Source: Gammaproteobacteria bacterium
GTDB taxonomy: Bacteria > Pseudomonadota > Gammaproteobacteria > Steroidobacterales > Steroidobacteraceae
NCBI GenBank assembly: GCA_028293745.1
Contig: JAQGOF010000114.1
Coordinates: 1 to 33,564, forward strand
Length of the DNA stretch: 33,564 nt
Direction of reading: 5' to 3'
In this document: in pieces, positions 14,388 to 22,604 of the stretch
Position numbering within the stretch: the stretch's first letter is position 1
Layout of the letters: the number at the start of each line of letters is the position of its first letter
The notes under the pieces: generated by a model
What the model saw: the letters and a program-made list of their open reading frames with translations, nothing else
Told to the model about the DNA's origin: nothing
The model's database searches: none
Translations under genes and position numbers: made by a program

Positions 14388-16559
14388 TTACGGTTCAATG
14401 ACCTGAGGGAACAGCACCAGAAGCGACGTACCCGCTGTGGTCGGGTCGGTTCTCTGAGGCCAGATCTGCGGGATCGGCGGTATCCCGGCGCCCGTAAAGG
14501 AGATCGCTTCCGCCTGCATCTCCGTAGTCACGAGCTTGCTTGCCGTGGGATCGATGATGGACCCGTGACCGCCCGCCACGAAGTTTACGTAGGCGCGGAA
14601 CCCGTTCGCGTTGCTTACCAGGCCGGTGGCACGCGGCGCGGGAATTCGGGCGAGCACGGCGGCATCGATCAGGCGTTGCGTAGCCGAGTTCGGCACGACC
14701 TGGTCGGGTGGGCTCGAAGCACTGCCAACGATCTGCAGCAAGTGGATCGGATGACGAGTGGCAGCGGCCGCGATGTAGTTGAGCGGGTCGCCGGAGTCCA
14801 CCACGGTCTGGGCATCGCGCAGGAACTGCTCGAACAGCGTCGTACCCTGCATCAAGCCTTGAGCTTCGAGACCTGCAACGATTCGCGGGCCGAACGTCGG
14901 CGAATCACGCAGCAGGTAGGGTACGCCGCCGCCGGGCATCGCCAATGTAGCGGTGCTGACTTCGGTTTGGGATGCGACGCCCAGGAAGACGCCACCGACG
15001 ATCGCTCCGAGGGAGTGACCGAGGTAGTGAATGCCGGCGGGATCGATATCGCCGGCCGGATCGCTATCCAGGTTCATGTTGGGCAGCGAGCGAGCCAGGG
15101 TGATCAGGTCGGCCGCCCCTTCGCGCAGGTTGTCCCGCGTGGTCAGGACGCTCGTCAGGTTGATGAAGTTCGCGCCCGAAGTGTCGATCTTGCCATCCGG
15201 TACGGGCGCGCCCGTGGTGTTGTTCATGACATCGAGATCGAATGTGCGCTCGATGGAACCGGTGGCCGGCACCAACAGCCCGGCGTAGAGCGGATTAGCC
15301 GCCGAGGCATAGAACGGCGAAGTTGGATCGGTCACTCCATGCAGCGGCAGATCGATCGCAACGACCACGAAGCCGCTGTCGGCGAACGAGTCCGCAACGG
15401 CGAGCATGTCGGTTCTATTGCGGGTGATGCCGTGCTCGAAGATGAGCACCGGCCATTTGCCGCTGGCCGGCTTCGCGGGTCCACCGGCCGAGTTGGCGTT
15501 CGGTACGGTCACCAGCACGGGAATCTGCAGGATCTGGGTCGGAACCGGTACGGGATTGAAGCGGGTCAGGAAGCGGCTGCTGGCATCGAGGGGCGAAGGG
15601 TTGCCCTGCCAGTATCCCGTCAACGGCGCAGTGCTGCTGAGATAGTACGGAATGCTCAGGGTGCCAACATAGATCGTGGCATGACCCAACAGCAGGGGAT
15701 TGACGTCGAAAGTCGTCCGGCCAGTGCTGTGGACCGTGAGCGGCTGTGGCGTAGCCGTCTTTTCCACCACTGCCAGTGTATCCGCGATCGACTGAGTGGA
15801 AAAACTGAAAGACAACACGACATTGGCCGGATCCAGGCCGATGAAGTGTGCAATCTGCAGGTGCGCGCCGGTCAACTGGCAGATGCCGTGCAGCGAGTTG
15901 TCCGCGATGGTCGAGCAGGTTGGCAGTGCGGCCTTGATGTTGGCGTAGTCGGTATCTGCAGTTGCAGCCGTGCCCGCCGTGTCCTTGATGCCGTTGGTCA
16001 GCAGAACGAGATAGCCATTGTCGGTGTTTCCCGTGCTGGGCACCAGCGGATGCGTCGGCCGTATCTCTAGAATCGTGCTGCCAACGCCCGTTTCGGGTCC
16101 AACGCCGGTCGTGTAGTCAACACCAAAGATCAGCGGGCGCACGACATTGGTGGTCGCCCTGGTGGTGTTGTCGATCGTGACCTGCAGCACGATGACCGAT
16201 TGCGCCGTGAACGAGGCCGGATCGAGAGGTCCGCCAAAGCGTGCACGAATTACGGCAGTGGTGGAGAAACCATCGAGCGCGTTGATCGCGGCCTGGTTCG
16301 GCATCAGCGCATTCTCTGGCTGGATGTTCAGCGTGCCGTCGGTCGATCCGGCGAAGTACAGGTCTGTCGGATAGGGCAGGATGCCTTGCAAAGGTTGGAA
16401 CAGTGCGGCAGTGGGGGCCTTGGCTGTGACGGGGATTGCGCCCGCCGGGTTGCCATTGCCGCTGGCCGTGTTCGTGGGCCCGACGGTTCCATGCCCGCCT
16501 GAGCACGCGCTAAGAAGCAGCGCGGCTGCGAGACATGCAGCCATCACGAATCTGTCCAT
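14388..16559 (-). CDS. VolA/Pla-1-like extracellular lipase lipoprotein
   Basis: A 723-residue lipoprotein: signal peptide MDRFVMAACLAAALLLSAC with lipobox LSAC and Cys19 as the lipidation site. The region after ~50 (LFQPLQGILPYPTDLYF...) resembles the N-terminal domain of bacterial virulence-factor lipases. The C-terminal half is an alpha/beta hydrolase: oxyanion region WPVLIFEHGITRNRTDM, a strand-loop VVVAIDLPLHGV, and the nucleophile elbow GHSLG at about 514-518 (Ser516). A GGHGSI motif near 690 probably supplies the catalytic His. This class includes the surface-exposed phospholipase VolA of Vibrio. GGAGCACGAGGG precedes ATG 16559. Likely substrate: phospholipid or triglyceride; this is inferred. 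Confidence 0.85.
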   Translation of the reverse strand: MDRFVMAACLAAALLLSACSGGHGTVGPTNTASGNGNPAGAIPVTAKAPTAALFQPLQGILPYPTDLYFAGSTDGTLNIQPENALMPNQAAINALDGFSTTAVIRARFGGPLDPASFTAQSVIVLQVTIDNTTRATTNVVRPLIFGVDYTTGVGPETGVGSTILEIRPTHPLVPSTGNTDNGYLVLLTNGIKDTAGTAATADTDYANIKAALPTCSTIADNSLHGICQLTGAHLQIAHFIGLDPANVVLSFSFSTQSIADTLAVVEKTATPQPLTVHSTGRTTFDVNPLLLGHATIYVGTLSIPYYLSSTAPLTGYWQGNPSPLDASSRFLTRFNPVPVPTQILQIPVLVTVPNANSAGGPAKPASGKWPVLIFEHGITRNRTDMLAVADSFADSGFVVVAIDLPLHGVTDPTSPFYASAANPLYAGLLVPATGSIERTFDLDVMNNTTGAPVPDGKIDTSGANFINLTSVLTTRDNLREGAADLITLARSLPNMNLDSDPAGDIDPAGIHYLGHSLGAIVGGVFLGVASQTEVSTATLAMPGGGVPYLLRDSPTFGPRIVAGLEAQGLMQGTTLFEQFLRDAQTVVDSGDPLNYIAAAATRHPIHLLQIVGSASSPPDQVVPNSATQRLIDAAVLARIPAPRATGLVSNANGFRAYVNFVAGGHGSIIDPTASKLVTTEMQAEAISFTGAGIPPIPQIWPQRTDPTTAGTSLLVLFPQVIEP

Positions 16560-16696
16560 ATTCCCTCGTGCTCCTTGCCGAACCGCCGCCGGTCGCGAAC
16601 CCGTCCGCGCCGTACTTGTTGTTGTCGTTCAGGCCCGTAGGTAGGGTACGCTTTGCCCGAGAAGGGTGGCAAGCCACCGCTTTAGGCGGCACGACT

Positions 16697-17308
16697 GTGA
16701 CAAATTTCGGCAAATCGGGCGGTGGGTCGCCGCCTGCGGCAGGCCGCGCTGCTCGTTCCCGCGTGTTGAGAATAATTGGTGGATCATGGCGTGGACGGCG
16801 GTTGCGTTTCCCGCCGCAGGCCGAGATCAGACCGACGCCGGATCGGGTACGCGAGACGTTGTTCAACTGGCTGGGTCCCCAGGTGCCCGGAGCGCGCTGT
16901 CTCGATCTGTTTGCGGGCAGTGGAGCGCTGGGGCTCGAAGCGCTCTCGCGTGGGGCGGCGCACGTGACTTTCGTCGAGACAGATGCGATAGCGGTCAGGG
17001 AGATACGCGCGCGCTTGGCCGAATGGCGTGCGACCGGCGCGCAGGTCGAGCACAGCGATGCGCTGCGTTTCCTCGGAACTGCGGCAGAGGCGTTTGATAT
17101 CGTTTTCCTGGATCCGCCGTTCGCCTCGTCTCTGCTGGCCGACAGCTGCCGGCTGCTGGAGGAGCGGCACTGGCTCGGTGCACGGGCGCTGATTTATGTA
17201 GAAACGGACGCCCGCGCCGGACTACCACCGTTGCCGCAGACCTGGACAGTAACCAAGGCAAAGCAGGCGGGGGCGGTGGGGTATCATTTACTGGCGCGAG
17301 CAGGTTGA
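16697..17308 (+). CDS. rsmD: 16S rRNA m2G966 methyltransferase
   Basis: About 203 residues. The family pattern starts at VLRIIGGSWRGRRLRFPPQAEIRPTPDRVRETLFNWLG. It is followed by the SAM-binding motif CLDLFAGSGALGLEALSRGA and the catalytic DPPF in IVFLDPPFASSLL. It methylates the exocyclic amine of G966 in 16S rRNA during 30S assembly. The start is taken as GTG 16697 because the basic leader before RIIGG matches the usual RsmD length (about 200 residues). The frame is open back to 16535, but that part overlaps the divergent lipase start and looks non-coding. coaD follows on the same strand, a common pairing. Confidence 0.93.
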   Translation: MTNFGKSGGGSPPAAGRAARSRVLRIIGGSWRGRRLRFPPQAEIRPTPDRVRETLFNWLGPQVPGARCLDLFAGSGALGLEALSRGAAHVTFVETDAIAVREIRARLAEWRATGAQVEHSDALRFLGTAAEAFDIVFLDPPFASSLLADSCRLLEERHWLGARALIYVETDARAGLPPLPQTWTVTKAKQAGAVGYHLLARAG

Positions 17309-17424
17309 CCGGGGGAACGAACGCGCAGGACGCGTCGGACCCGCAAGCAGAACGCTGGCCCATTGGGCTGGCCCATTGGGGCCACAGGCGGTTTCTGTAA
17401 ATGAACAGGGGGGTAGGCGGTCGA

Positions 17425-17907
17425 ATGAAACACAACGCGATGTATCCGGGTACGTTCGATCCGATAACGAACGGCCACCATGACCTGGTTCGCCGGGCGG
17501 CCAGCATTTTCGATCGCGTGTTCGTCGCGATTGCGGCCAATCCGAACAAAACGGCCATGTTTTCGCTGGAGGCGCGCGTCGATCTGGCCGGCCAGGTGCT
17601 GCACGACATTCCCAATGTCGAGGTGGTCGGATATTCGCAGCTGACGGTCGAGTTCGCACGCAAACACAATGTTTCGGTCGTGATCCGCGGCCTGCGGGCC
17701 GTGTCCGATTTCGAGTTCGAGTTTCAGCTCGCCAACATGAACCGCCACCTCGCGCGTGAGATCGAGACGGTGTTCCTGACTCCCCAGGAGCAGTTCACGT
17801 TCATCTCGTCGACCCTGGTGCGGGAAATCGCTGTGCTGGGCGGTGACGTGGCCGAGTTCGTGCACCCGATTGTCCAGGCGGAACTGAAGAAACAGCGGCG
17901 CGTTTGA
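17425..17907 (+). CDS. coaD: Phosphopantetheine adenylyltransferase
   Basis: A 160-residue nucleotidyltransferase that makes dephospho-CoA from 4'-phosphopantetheine and ATP, the fourth step of CoA synthesis. Motifs: [19 protein letters not shown] (the T/HxGH nucleotide-binding site), [22 protein letters not shown], and the C-terminal [25 protein letters not shown] with the ISST ATP-binding element. ATG 17425 gives the usual family length; ATG 17401 has no ribosome-binding site. CoaBC, the enzyme for the preceding steps, is also in this window at 24191. A 12-bp direct duplication TGGCCCATTGGG lies upstream (17356-17367 and 17369-17380). Confidence 0.95.
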   Translation: MKHNAMYPGTFDPITNGHHDLVRRAASIFDRVFVAIAANPNKTAMFSLEARVDLAGQVLHDIPNVEVVGYSQLTVEFARKHNVSVVIRGLRAVSDFEFEFQLANMNRHLAREIETVFLTPQEQFTFISSTLVREIAVLGGDVAEFVHPIVQAELKKQRRV

Positions 17908-17938
17908 CGTTCAGGGTGAGTTACCGGGACTCAAGTCA

Positions 17939-18346
17939 ATGGAGATCTGCCAGTCGATGAATGCTGACTCGCCCTGCAGGCTCGAGGGAGCATGGGTTCC
18001 CGTTGCCGCCAGCGTCTCGGGAAAGGAGTTGGTCGTTGCCGAGCTTCGAGTGAAGTATCTGGTACTCGACGGACATGACTACAGCATCGTCGATCGCAGC
18101 AACCAGATCGTCGATCGCGGTGAATACCTGGTGAACGACAGCGCCACCCCGCGTACGATCGATATCGTCGGCCGTGATGGCCCCAACGCCGGGCGCAGCA
18201 TGCTTGCCATCTTCGAGCTGAAGGGTGACCAGCTCACCGTGTGTTACGACCTGGACAGCAATGGGCGCCCTGAGAACATGCAGGTGGACGAAGACCAGCT
18301 CCTGCTCAGTATTACCTACGAGCGCGCGGCCGGCGTTCTGTCCTGA
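17939..18346 (+). CDS. TIGR03067-type domain protein
   Basis: A 135-residue cytosolic protein with no signal peptide. From residue ~14 it follows the TIGR03067 pattern first noted in planctomycetes: LEGAWVPVAASVSGKELV, then LVLDGHDYSIVDRSNQIVDRGEYLV, IDIVGRDGPNAGRSMLAIFEL, and DQLTVCYDLDSNGRPENM. The domain is lipocalin-like, with alternating beta strands, and its function is unknown. An alternative ATG exists at 17957. It follows coaD by about 30 bp on the same strand and may be co-transcribed with it. It ends 23 bp from the convergent mutM stop. Confidence 0.7.
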   Translation: MEICQSMNADSPCRLEGAWVPVAASVSGKELVVAELRVKYLVLDGHDYSIVDRSNQIVDRGEYLVNDSATPRTIDIVGRDGPNAGRSMLAIFELKGDQLTVCYDLDSNGRPENMQVDEDQLLLSITYERAAGVLS

Positions 18347-18369
18347 GCTTGCGCCTTGCCCGCTGCGAT

Positions 18370-19185
18370 TCACTTCTGACAGGTCGGGCAGTAGTAGGTG
18401 GAACGCTGTCCCTGTGTCAGCTGGCGGACGGGTGTGCGACAAGTCCGGCACGGCTGCGCATTGCGCTCGTAGACGTAGAGCTTCTGTCTGAAGTAACCCG
18501 GCTGGCCGTCCGCGCCAACATAGTCGCGCAGAGTTGTGCCACCAACACGAATCGCCATCGCTAGGACGGATTTCACTGCACGAACGATTCGCCCGGTCTC
18601 AACACGCGTGAGGGTGCGCGCCTGTCTTCGAGGGCGGACCTTGGCCCTGAACAACGCCTCGTTCGCGTAGATGTTGCCAACACCGACCACCAGCCTGCTG
18701 TTCATCAGCAGCTGTTTGATGGCCACCCGCCGCCGGCGTGTTATGCGCCACAGATAGTCGGCGTTGAAGGCTGGATCCAGCGGCTCCGGTGCGAGTTTCG
18801 CCAAGAGGGGATGCTCGCCCGGGTCGCCGGTCACGTAGTGCAGGCTGCCGAACCGGCGCGGATCGTTGAAGCGCAGCGTATTGCCCGAGTCCAGGATGAG
18901 ATCGAAGTGATCGTGCGTGAGCCGGGGCGTGTCCGCTGGCAGGACGCGCAAGCTGCCCGACATGCCGAGGTGTAATAAAAGTGTGCCGGACTCGAGCTCG
19001 ACCAACAGGTACTTTGCACGGCGCTTCGCATGAAGGACGCGTTGTCCTGCTACCAGGCCAGGAAGCTCATCCGGCACGCGCCAGCGAAGCCGCGGCTCGT
19101 AGAGTTGGAGCGCTACGATCTTGCGGCCGACGGCGTGAGGTTCTATACCCCGCCGGGTTGTTTCGACTTCAGGCAGCTCCGGCAC
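18370..19185 (-). CDS. mutM: Formamidopyrimidine-DNA glycosylase
   Basis: A 271-residue base-excision repair enzyme that removes 8-oxoguanine and formamidopyrimidines and cleaves the abasic site. After removal of the initiator, the N-terminal Pro of PELPEVETTRRGIE is the Schiff-base nucleophile and the adjacent Glu is catalytic. RAKYLLVEL contains the conserved Lys, and NIYANEALF and LGMSGSL are also typical. The C-terminus has a CxxC...CxxC zinc finger (CRTCRTP...YYCPTCQK). GTG 19185 is chosen because the processed N-terminus must begin PELPE; GGCGGAGAG precedes it. An upstream in-frame start would run through the rpmG terminator. Confidence 0.96.
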   Translation of the reverse strand: MPELPEVETTRRGIEPHAVGRKIVALQLYEPRLRWRVPDELPGLVAGQRVLHAKRRAKYLLVELESGTLLLHLGMSGSLRVLPADTPRLTHDHFDLILDSGNTLRFNDPRRFGSLHYVTGDPGEHPLLAKLAPEPLDPAFNADYLWRITRRRRVAIKQLLMNSRLVVGVGNIYANEALFRAKVRPRRQARTLTRVETGRIVRAVKSVLAMAIRVGGTTLRDYVGADGQPGYFRQKLYVYERNAQPCRTCRTPVRQLTQGQRSTYYCPTCQK

Positions 19186-19205
19186 TGGCTCTCCGCCACC
19201 GCCAA

Positions 19206-19232
19206 CAAAAAGGCCCGGCAATGCCGGGCCTT
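19206..19232 (-). terminator. Intrinsic terminator of rpmB-rpmG
   Basis: Perfect stem AAGGCCCGGC (19210-19219) and GCCGGGCCTT (19223-19232) with a 3-base loop. On the minus strand the stem runs into TTTTTG, so it stops transcripts coming from rpmG. It lies just upstream of the mutM start. Confidence 0.9.
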
Positions 19233-19275
19233 CGTTTGTCCGGCGCAGCCGGCACTACCGCACGGTGGCCGGCAG

Positions 19276-19431
19276 TTACTTGATCTTGGTTTCCTTGTAA
19301 GGCACGTGCTTACGGGCAACCGGGTCGAACTTGCGCACTTCCATCTTGTCCGGATGCAGGCGCTTGTTCTTGGTGGTGACGTAGAAGTGGCCGGTGTCGG
19401 CGGTCGAGAGCAGTTTGATCTTTTCGCGCAT
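19276..19431 (-). CDS. rpmG: 50S ribosomal protein L33
   Basis: A 51-residue protein starting [20 protein letters not shown], continuing [20 protein letters not shown] and ending with VPYKETKIK. This is the zinc-free L33 form, since the CxxC pairs of the zinc form are missing. L33 sits near the ribosomal E site on the large subunit. The gene lies 17 bp after rpmB on the same strand, the standard rpmB-rpmG operon, and is followed by an intrinsic terminator. Confidence 0.95.
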   Translation of the reverse strand: MREKIKLLSTADTGHFYVTTKNKRLHPDKMEVRKFDPVARKHVPYKETKIK

Positions 19432-19448
19432 GACTCAATTCCTCAGCG

Positions 19449-19682
19449 TCAGAGCTTGCCCTGAGAGCGCAGCTCGGCAATGACGGTCTCGATGCCCTTC
19501 TTCTCGATCGTGCGCAGGCCATTGGCCGAGATGCGCAAGGACACCCAGCGCTTCTCAGTCTCGACCCAGAAGCGCTGCCAGTGCAGGTTCGGCAGGAAGC
19601 GCCGACGCTTCTTGTTGTTCGCGTGAGAGACGCGGTTACCAGTGGCCGGCCGCTTGCCGGTGATCGCGCAGACGCGGGACAT
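19449..19682 (-). CDS. rpmB: 50S ribosomal protein L28
   Basis: A 77-residue protein beginning [51 protein letters not shown] and [20 protein letters not shown] follow. Length and sequence match L28 (about 78 residues). ATG 19682 is taken as the start because the family begins MSRVC; an upstream in-frame start would add three residues. It heads the rpmB-rpmG operon with a promoter about 70 bp upstream. Confidence 0.96.
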   Translation of the reverse strand: MSRVCAITGKRPATGNRVSHANNKKRRRFLPNLHWQRFWVETEKRWVSLRISANGLRTIEKKGIETVIAELRSQGKL

Positions 19683-19751
19683 ACGAAACAACCTTGAGAT
19701 TCAGTGATTTGGGTGTGAGGGAGGACTTAGCCATACCTCACGGAGTCGGGC

Positions 19752-19780
19752 TTTATACCAGTCTGCGCCCGACGCTACAA
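19752..19780 (-). promoter_or_regulatory. Putative sigma-70 promoter of rpmB-rpmG
   Basis: Minus strand: TTGTAG (19780-19775), 17-bp spacer, TATAAA (19757-19752, five of six to consensus). The predicted start is near 19745, giving a leader of about 60 bases before rpmB. Confidence 0.6.
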
Positions 19781-19869
19781 GGGCTGGCTGGGTTCGGGGG
19801 AACCGCGGGCTTCCCTGGCAGGCGGCCGCGCCCGCGCTGTGGCTCGCACTGGGATTGCTCAAACCAGGG

Positions 19870-21219
19870 TCAGTTCGTCACCGGGGTTGGACAGCATTCG
19901 ATGACTGCACGTACACCAGGGTCGGCGTCCTCGAGCACCAGCTCGAAATCGTGGAGCCGCACGATGGCTGAAACGACGCTCAGCCCCAGTCCAGAGCCCG
20001 AAATAGGGCGGTTTCGCTCGGCGCGATAAAAGCGCTGCACGACGGCTGCTCGCTCGCGGCTCGGAATGCCCGGACCATCGTCCTGTACTATGAGCTGGGG
20101 CCGCGTTGTATCTTTGCCAATACGGACCTGCACCGTGGCACCGCGGCCGCAAAACTTGATTGCATTATCTATGAGGTTGCTGACCGCCTCGAAAAGCAGC
20201 TTCGGATCCGCATCGACAGTAACGCCACGCTCGGCCACTGCCAGCAACCGGACACCCCCCGTTTCCGCCAACGGCGCGTACAGGTCGGTAACGGGCGTGA
20301 TGACATCGGCGAGGTCGACACGAACGAAGGCCGCACGCCGGTGCCTGACCTCCAGTTCGGCAATGCGCAGGATGCCCCGGAACCGGTCCAATACTTCCTC
20401 CATCCGCCCTGCGATGCACGCGATGTCTTCCTGTTCCACACTGTCGGCCTGCTGAAGACGCCGCAGCTGTAGCGTGGCGCTCGCCAACGGGTGCAACAGG
20501 TCGTGCGCGATGACTTCGGTCGCTCCCTTGACCTCAGACATCAACCGTTCAACCTCGCCCATCATGTGATTGACGGTCGTGGCGAACATGTCCAACTCGT
20601 CGCGACGCGCACTGATAGGCATGCGTCGCTTCAAATCACCGCGAGCGATATCGTGCGCCACCGCCCGCATTCTGCGCAGCCGCTTCAGCGGGCCGATACT
20701 GAGCGCGGTTCCGCATGCCAATCCAACCAACAGGATCGAAACACCGCTCCAGGTGAGCGCGGAAGTGATTATGGCGCGCATCTCGTGCAGCTGGCTCACA
20801 TCGCGGCCCACCACCAGCGTCTCTCCGGTTGGCAGGCGCCGTGCCACGAAACGGGCGCTGGTCGGAAATTCCGGCAGCGGTGGGACCTCCACGGGCCGGC
20901 CGTCGGTACGCAGTGTCGACGGTATGGCATCGAGATTGCCTGCAACCCGCTGGCCGTTGGCACTGAACAGACCAAACGCGTTCATGTGGTTACCATTCAC
21001 GGTCAGTTCTTCAATGACCCGCTGGCGCAGGCCCGGCCGTACCGAATTTACCAGCGCATCCGCCTCGGTTTTGAGCATGTCATCCACCCGGCTGCTGAGG
21101 CAGCCTTCCGTCTGCATGTACACCAGCCAGAGCAGCGCGAGGGTGCCCACTGCGAACAGTGCACCATAGAGAATCGTGAGTCGGAACGTGGTGGTGCGCC
21201 AGAGCTCGCTAAATCGCAT
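19870..21219 (-). CDS. Sensor histidine kinase
   Basis: A 449-residue membrane sensor kinase. TM1 is at about residues 13-36 (TFRLTILYGALFAVGTLALLWL). A periplasmic domain of about 115 residues follows, then TM2 (ITSALTWSGVSILLVGLACGTAL) and a HAMP linker. The H-box is EVIAHDLLHPLASATLQLRRL (phospho-accepting His about 239). The HATPase part has the N-box NLIDNAIKF, DDGPGIP and GSGLGLSVVSAIV. The ATG at 21219 lies inside the last codons of the response regulator (11-bp overlap), which indicates translational coupling. The H-box has HP where RTP is usual. The signal is unknown; the adjacent secreted protein may be related to it. Confidence 0.9.
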   Translation of the reverse strand: MRFSELWRTTTFRLTILYGALFAVGTLALLWLVYMQTEGCLSSRVDDMLKTEADALVNSVRPGLRQRVIEELTVNGNHMNAFGLFSANGQRVAGNLDAIPSTLRTDGRPVEVPPLPEFPTSARFVARRLPTGETLVVGRDVSQLHEMRAIITSALTWSGVSILLVGLACGTALSIGPLKRLRRMRAVAHDIARGDLKRRMPISARRDELDMFATTVNHMMGEVERLMSEVKGATEVIAHDLLHPLASATLQLRRLQQADSVEQEDIACIAGRMEEVLDRFRGILRIAELEVRHRRAAFVRVDLADVITPVTDLYAPLAETGGVRLLAVAERGVTVDADPKLLFEAVSNLIDNAIKFCGRGATVQVRIGKDTTRPQLIVQDDGPGIPSRERAAVVQRFYRAERNRPISGSGLGLSVVSAIVRLHDFELVLEDADPGVRAVIECCPTPVTN

Positions 21220-22012
21220 CGAGTACGTAACCCACGCCGCGTTCGGTTCGAATGAATGAGGCCTTGCCCGCGTCATCGATTTTCTTGCGCAACCGGCCGA
21301 CGTGCACATCGATCAGGTTGGTGCCGGGGTCGAAGTCGTATTCCCAGACGTGCTCGAAGATCATCCGCCGGCTCAGCATCCGGCCGCGGTTGCGTATCAT
21401 GAATTCGAGCAGTTTGAATTCCGTGGGCAGCAGCTCAACAAAGCGTCCCTTGCGTCGCGCTTCGCGCGCCACGAGGTCCAGTTCAAGGTCGCCTGCCTTC
21501 AGTAGCACTGGCTGTTGCGAACGGTTAGTGCGACGCAGCAGTGCCTCGATTCTGACGACCAGTTCCTCTGGCGCGAACGGCTTTATCACGTAGTCGTCGC
21601 CGCCGCCGCGCAGCCCCGCGAGACGATCGTCAAGGTCCGTAAGTGCGCTGAGCATCAGGATTGGCGTCTGAAGGCCTGAATGGCGCACCGCTTTCGCGAT
21701 CTCAAGGCCATCGCAGCCCGGTAGCATCCGGTCCAGCGTAATGACGTCGAAGTGGCCGCTCAATGCCAACCGCAGTCCTTGCGTGCCGTGGAAACAAGGC
21801 TCCGGAAGAAAGCCGCTGCTTGCCAGGCAGGACGCGATTGCAGCGGCCATTTCGACGTCGTCTTCGATCACTAGAACCCGCGCGGCCGGACTGCCCGGTG
21901 GGGTATCTGATCGCAACAAATTACCTCGCGCCTTCCACCGCCCGTCATCTGGTAATGACAAGGCACCGGCCCCGGGTTCATCTGCCTCATTACATCGGGT
22001 TGTCGATGTCAT
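21209..22012 (-). CDS. OmpR/PhoB-family response regulator
   Basis: A two-domain regulator. The receiver begins RVLVIEDDVEMAAAIASCL, has the phospho-acceptor Asp in VITLDRMLPGCDGLEIA and the conserved Lys in DDYVIKPFAPEEL. The winged-helix output domain contains LLPTEFKLLEFMIRNRGRMLSRRMIFEHVWEYDFDPGTNLIDVHVGRLRKKI. It binds promoter DNA after phosphorylation by the adjacent kinase. ATG 22012 would give an unusual ~44-residue N-terminal extension and overlap the preceding gene. A TTG at 21916 with GAGGT just upstream would start closer to the receiver domain and is a serious alternative. Confidence 0.9.
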   Translation of the reverse strand: MTSTTRCNEADEPGAGALSLPDDGRWKARGNLLRSDTPPGSPAARVLVIEDDVEMAAAIASCLASSGFLPEPCFHGTQGLRLALSGHFDVITLDRMLPGCDGLEIAKAVRHSGLQTPILMLSALTDLDDRLAGLRGGGDDYVIKPFAPEELVVRIEALLRRTNRSQQPVLLKAGDLELDLVAREARRKGRFVELLPTEFKLLEFMIRNRGRMLSRRMIFEHVWEYDFDPGTNLIDVHVGRLRKKIDDAGKASFIRTERGVGYVLDAI

Positions 22013-22604
22013 ACAACGTATCACTCAATGCTTTCACGCAGGTTTTGAACCCTCCATGGGATGGCTCGAAGCCGAGCGCAGCGCAGGCCCGCTCTTCTCT
22101 GACCGCGTCTTGATGGGGCGATGCGTATTTATAGGACACGGATGCCAATGGCAGCGCCGCTGGCCGGTTCGCGCTCACAGTAACCACGGGGGGAGCGGCT
22201 GACCGTGCAGATGGCGGATTGGGTTTGCTGTTGACCGAACGCACAACGCACAGCGCCAGGTTGGGACTCCCAGTCGCATACCCTTTCGCACGGCAGCCGG
22301 AGTCCGCCTGTTGAGTCAGGTGGTCATCCCTGACGGTCTGCAGCGAATCCGACAAGCTTACGATGCAACCGCGATACATGTTGGTAAAAAAGTCGAGGCG
22401 GTCGTCTCCCCTCCAGTAGCCACCGTACACGGGCTCGTTGGGACTCAATCCCATGACCTTCTGACAGATGTTCTCGACCCGCAAGATCTGAGGGCTGCCG
22501 AGCTTATCCGGGTTGTAGGTTGGTTCCGCCGCAGAGGCGGTCAGGGTTGCACACTTGATCGCACCGCAGGCAATGGCGGCGAGCACGGGATGTTTGATAT
22601 TCAT
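21990..22604 (-). CDS. Secreted protein with three Cys-Gly-Cys repeats
   Basis: A 204-residue protein of no recognised family. Residues 1-26 are a signal peptide ending ASA-AE, so it is periplasmic or secreted. Three related segments follow: C47...C80 (CQKVMGLSPNE ... YRGCIVSLSDSL), C104-C119 (CRAKGYATGSPNLALCVVRS) and C174-C189 (CAALGFEPSHGGFKTCVKALSDTL). The last two have exactly 14 residues between the cysteines. The pattern C-x3-G-x-P/G-S...C-V recalls small envelope proteins with paired disulphides. ATG 22604 has TTAGGAGAAGAG upstream. It ends beside the response-regulator gene, so the three genes probably form one operon. Confidence 0.75.
   Translation of the reverse strand: MNIKHPVLAAIACGAIKCATLTASAAEPTYNPDKLGSPQILRVENICQKVMGLSPNEPVYGGYWRGDDRLDFFTNMYRGCIVSLSDSLQTVRDDHLTQQADSGCRAKGYATGSPNLALCVVRSVNSKPNPPSARSAAPPVVTVSANRPAALPLASVSYKYASPHQDAVREERACAALGFEPSHGGFKTCVKALSDTLYDIDNPM

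Noticed and set aside
14256..16070. A 604-codon open frame on the plus strand opposite the lipase gene
   Set aside because: It is antisense to a gene with a clear signal peptide, lipobox and catalytic motif; its composition is Arg/Gly/Gln-rich with no domain, typical of GC-rich shadow frames.
19186..19221. Longer mutM start
   Set aside because: It would place residues before the catalytic N-terminal Pro and run into the rpmG terminator hairpin.
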